A DNA stretch of 64,000 nt, taken from the NCBI GenBank assembly GCA_009760855.2, contig WPIO01000001.1, forward strand, positions 12,161,501-12,225,500. Reading direction: 5' to 3'. A program made the position numbers and the translations under genes. Shown here piece after piece: positions 25,103-64,000 of the stretch. The notes beneath the pieces are model-generated. The model made no database searches. It worked only from the letters and a program-made list of their open reading frames with translations, and had not been told where the DNA came from. The DNA is from Cristatella mucedo (Eukaryota > Bryozoa > Phylactolaemata > Cristatellidae). Within the stretch, counting starts at the first letter, position 1, and the number at the start of each line of letters is the position of its first letter.

Positions 25103-25108
25103 TTTATT
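25103..25108 (-). terminator. Possible AATAAA signal of the PH-Arp fusion gene
   Basis: TTTATT on the plus strand gives AATAAA on the minus strand, about 650 bases after the stop codon at 25760. I saw no nearer hexamer. Confidence 0.35.
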
Positions 25109-25759
25109 GGTCATACGAGTCACGCATCAATAGTTCAGTCATAAAATAGCAGCTCTGACTGTTCTTTCAGCTTCGAAATGCATAGCGCACGGGCACACCA
25201 CGTGTGCATACATAATTAATGCATTCTCAAAAACCGGAGCATAACTATACCCAGTGTAAATATATAATTATAGAACGAGATAGGTGCAGGTACACTCTAA
25301 ACGTGCCAACGTGTGCAGTCACACACTTGCATGCACAGACAACTTCCACTTGAGTATAGACTTAGCCACACACATGTGAGCACTGACATGCACACATGAA
25401 TGCATCGCATACAGTCAAACCGGCGTTTAAAAGAGTCGCACCAGGAATGGTCAAAGCCGCGCTTCCTATACATAACGTAGTAACAATATAAAGGCTTCAC
25501 CTATAAAAACATTCAGGCGCCAGCCTATGGTGGGACTTAAGGTTAGCTGGTGGCTTAGACCAAGCTTAAACACTTACGAATCTACCTTTACTGGTGTGTA
25601 TGCAATGATGGCTAGGCACTGGAGATATCAATTCACAGCAGTTCAAAGCCGACTTAATTGAATGCACGATGTCACTAACAAGCAGATCGCAGCATGACAA
25701 GTATTCACTGGCAACAGCAATCGGCCAATCAGTTTGTTATGTCCCTAGCACAGAGCACG

Positions 25760-62980
<37,221 letters not shown>

Positions 62981-64000
62981 CTGGAAACAATTAAGATTAC
63001 AGTCACAGCTAGCGACAACAGTTGCTCCTAACTCATGCTGCAGCGCTGGCAGTAAGCGAGGCGAGGCAACCACGCATCGACAATGGGCCCTGCTCAATGC
63101 CAGCCTGTGATGCCGTTCTTTATGCTGCTGTATAGTCAAAACGTGCTTCACTAGCCAACATGTTTGCATTGGATCGTTATGTTGCTGCCAGATGAAACGA
63201 ATCCCCAAGCAGAGTATTTGAGCTTTGAAATCCAACTTGATAGACCAACAGTCACTTAAGTGAAGTACTTTTTGATGGTTCTTAGTTTGGTGCTGGTGCA
63301 ATGGCCTAGCTAGTCGCCTGATTTGAACCCCATAGAGCAGCCAGGGAGCGATACCGACAGGCAGGCGGCTGAGGCAGGATGTTTGACCTACACCAGTAGT
63401 CGACCTTTTCAGCACAACTCGGGCCCAGTGGAATGCGCTGCAGCAGAGCAGATGAGCAGAAGCTTGTGGCCTTTATGCCTGGCCAGACATGACATCGTCA
63501 TGACATCACACATTATGTCATGTCATGACGCCAGACATGAGAGGTCGTGGTGGGAAGACGTCACACTAAACGCTTGCATACCAGCAGCGTATGTGCTTGT
63601 CTGTGGACTGTCAAGAAATATTTTCCATGCTTTGCACAACTTAAGTAAGCCTAGCATTGTTAAAAACCCTCTTATTACCCGAAAGAATTTACAGCCACGG
63701 CAGCTGCGGCCATATTGCAAGGATTGTTCACCTGTTGAGTGTACATGAAGTGGCCAACCAGTGGCTACTTCGGCTGGGCTAGTGTCAACATAGCAAGCAC
63801 ACGCTGCTGCTATGCCCATGATTACGAACTTTAACTTTTACAGGTGAACCTCGATTACGAGCTATAATAATAATAATATTAATAATAATTCACTTGATAA
63901 AGCGCCCTCAGAGAACTTAATCTCTTTCTAGGCGCTTTACATTTGCTGTAAAGTGAAATGCAATTGAATGGTAAGTAAAATCATGCTTGATAAAAAAACA
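62981..64000. other. Window end: presumed intron of the fusion gene
   Basis: No upstream exon was recognised. At 63480-63540 there is a short 'gacatcgtcatgacatcac' / 'atgtcatgtcatgacgcc' direct and inverted repeat cluster. An LINE tail fills the end. Confidence 0.5.
63862..64000 (-). repeat. LINE 3' end, minus strand, cut by the window
   Basis: An AAT-rich tail, then 'cttgataaagcgccctcaga', 'gaacttaatctctttctagg' and 'atgcaattgaatggtaagta'. It is almost identical to fragment B at 45553-45690. Confidence 0.8.

Overview
The window is animal nuclear DNA: split genes with GT-AG introns, dense microsatellites, tRNA-derived SINEs and 3' fragments of an L2/CR1-like LINE. One gene belongs to the PDZRN (LNX3-type) family, known from animals. 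I cannot place the species; an invertebrate, possibly spiralian, is a guess.

Two protein-coding genes can be reconstructed. Exon ends were chosen from splice signals, phase and family similarity, and every junction below joins in phase. (1) Plus strand, 13042-22064: the 3' part of a PDZRN3/PDZRN4-like gene in seven exons, 854 visible residues. It holds the end of PDZ1, all of PDZ2, the acidic linker and the C-terminal LNX3-homology region ending in a PDZ-binding tail. One intron starts with GC instead of GT. The 5' exons (RING, TRAF-type zinc fingers, first half of PDZ1) are not recognisable in the first 13 kb. (2) Minus strand, 62980 down to 25760: at least fourteen exons over 37 kb, 998 visible residues. 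They encode a long disordered N-terminal part, a helical segment, a pleckstrin-homology (PH) domain and then a complete, divergent actin-related (Arp) fold. The PH domain and the actin fold meet inside one exon (51964-52165), so this is a true fusion, not two neighbouring genes. I know of no named Arp subfamily with this architecture, and several phosphate-loop residues of actin are replaced. This is the most interesting item in the window. The two genes are convergent, with 3' ends about 3 kb apart.

The rest is introns and intergenic DNA. 1-13041 and 22306-25100 hold repeats only. The large introns of the fusion gene (28.8-35.2, 37.2-42.2, 42.3-49.8, 53.7-57.4 kb) hold (CT)n/(GA)n, (CA)n, (TA)n and (GACA)n arrays, L2-like LINE remnants (38.4-39.4 and 45.2-46.9 kb) and SINE copies. 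A 4-5 kb-spaced inverted repeat pair (54.8-55.2 and 59.6-60.1 kb) gives a filled site and an empty site for one SINE insertion. No rRNA, functional tRNA, CRISPR or bacterial-type operon was seen.
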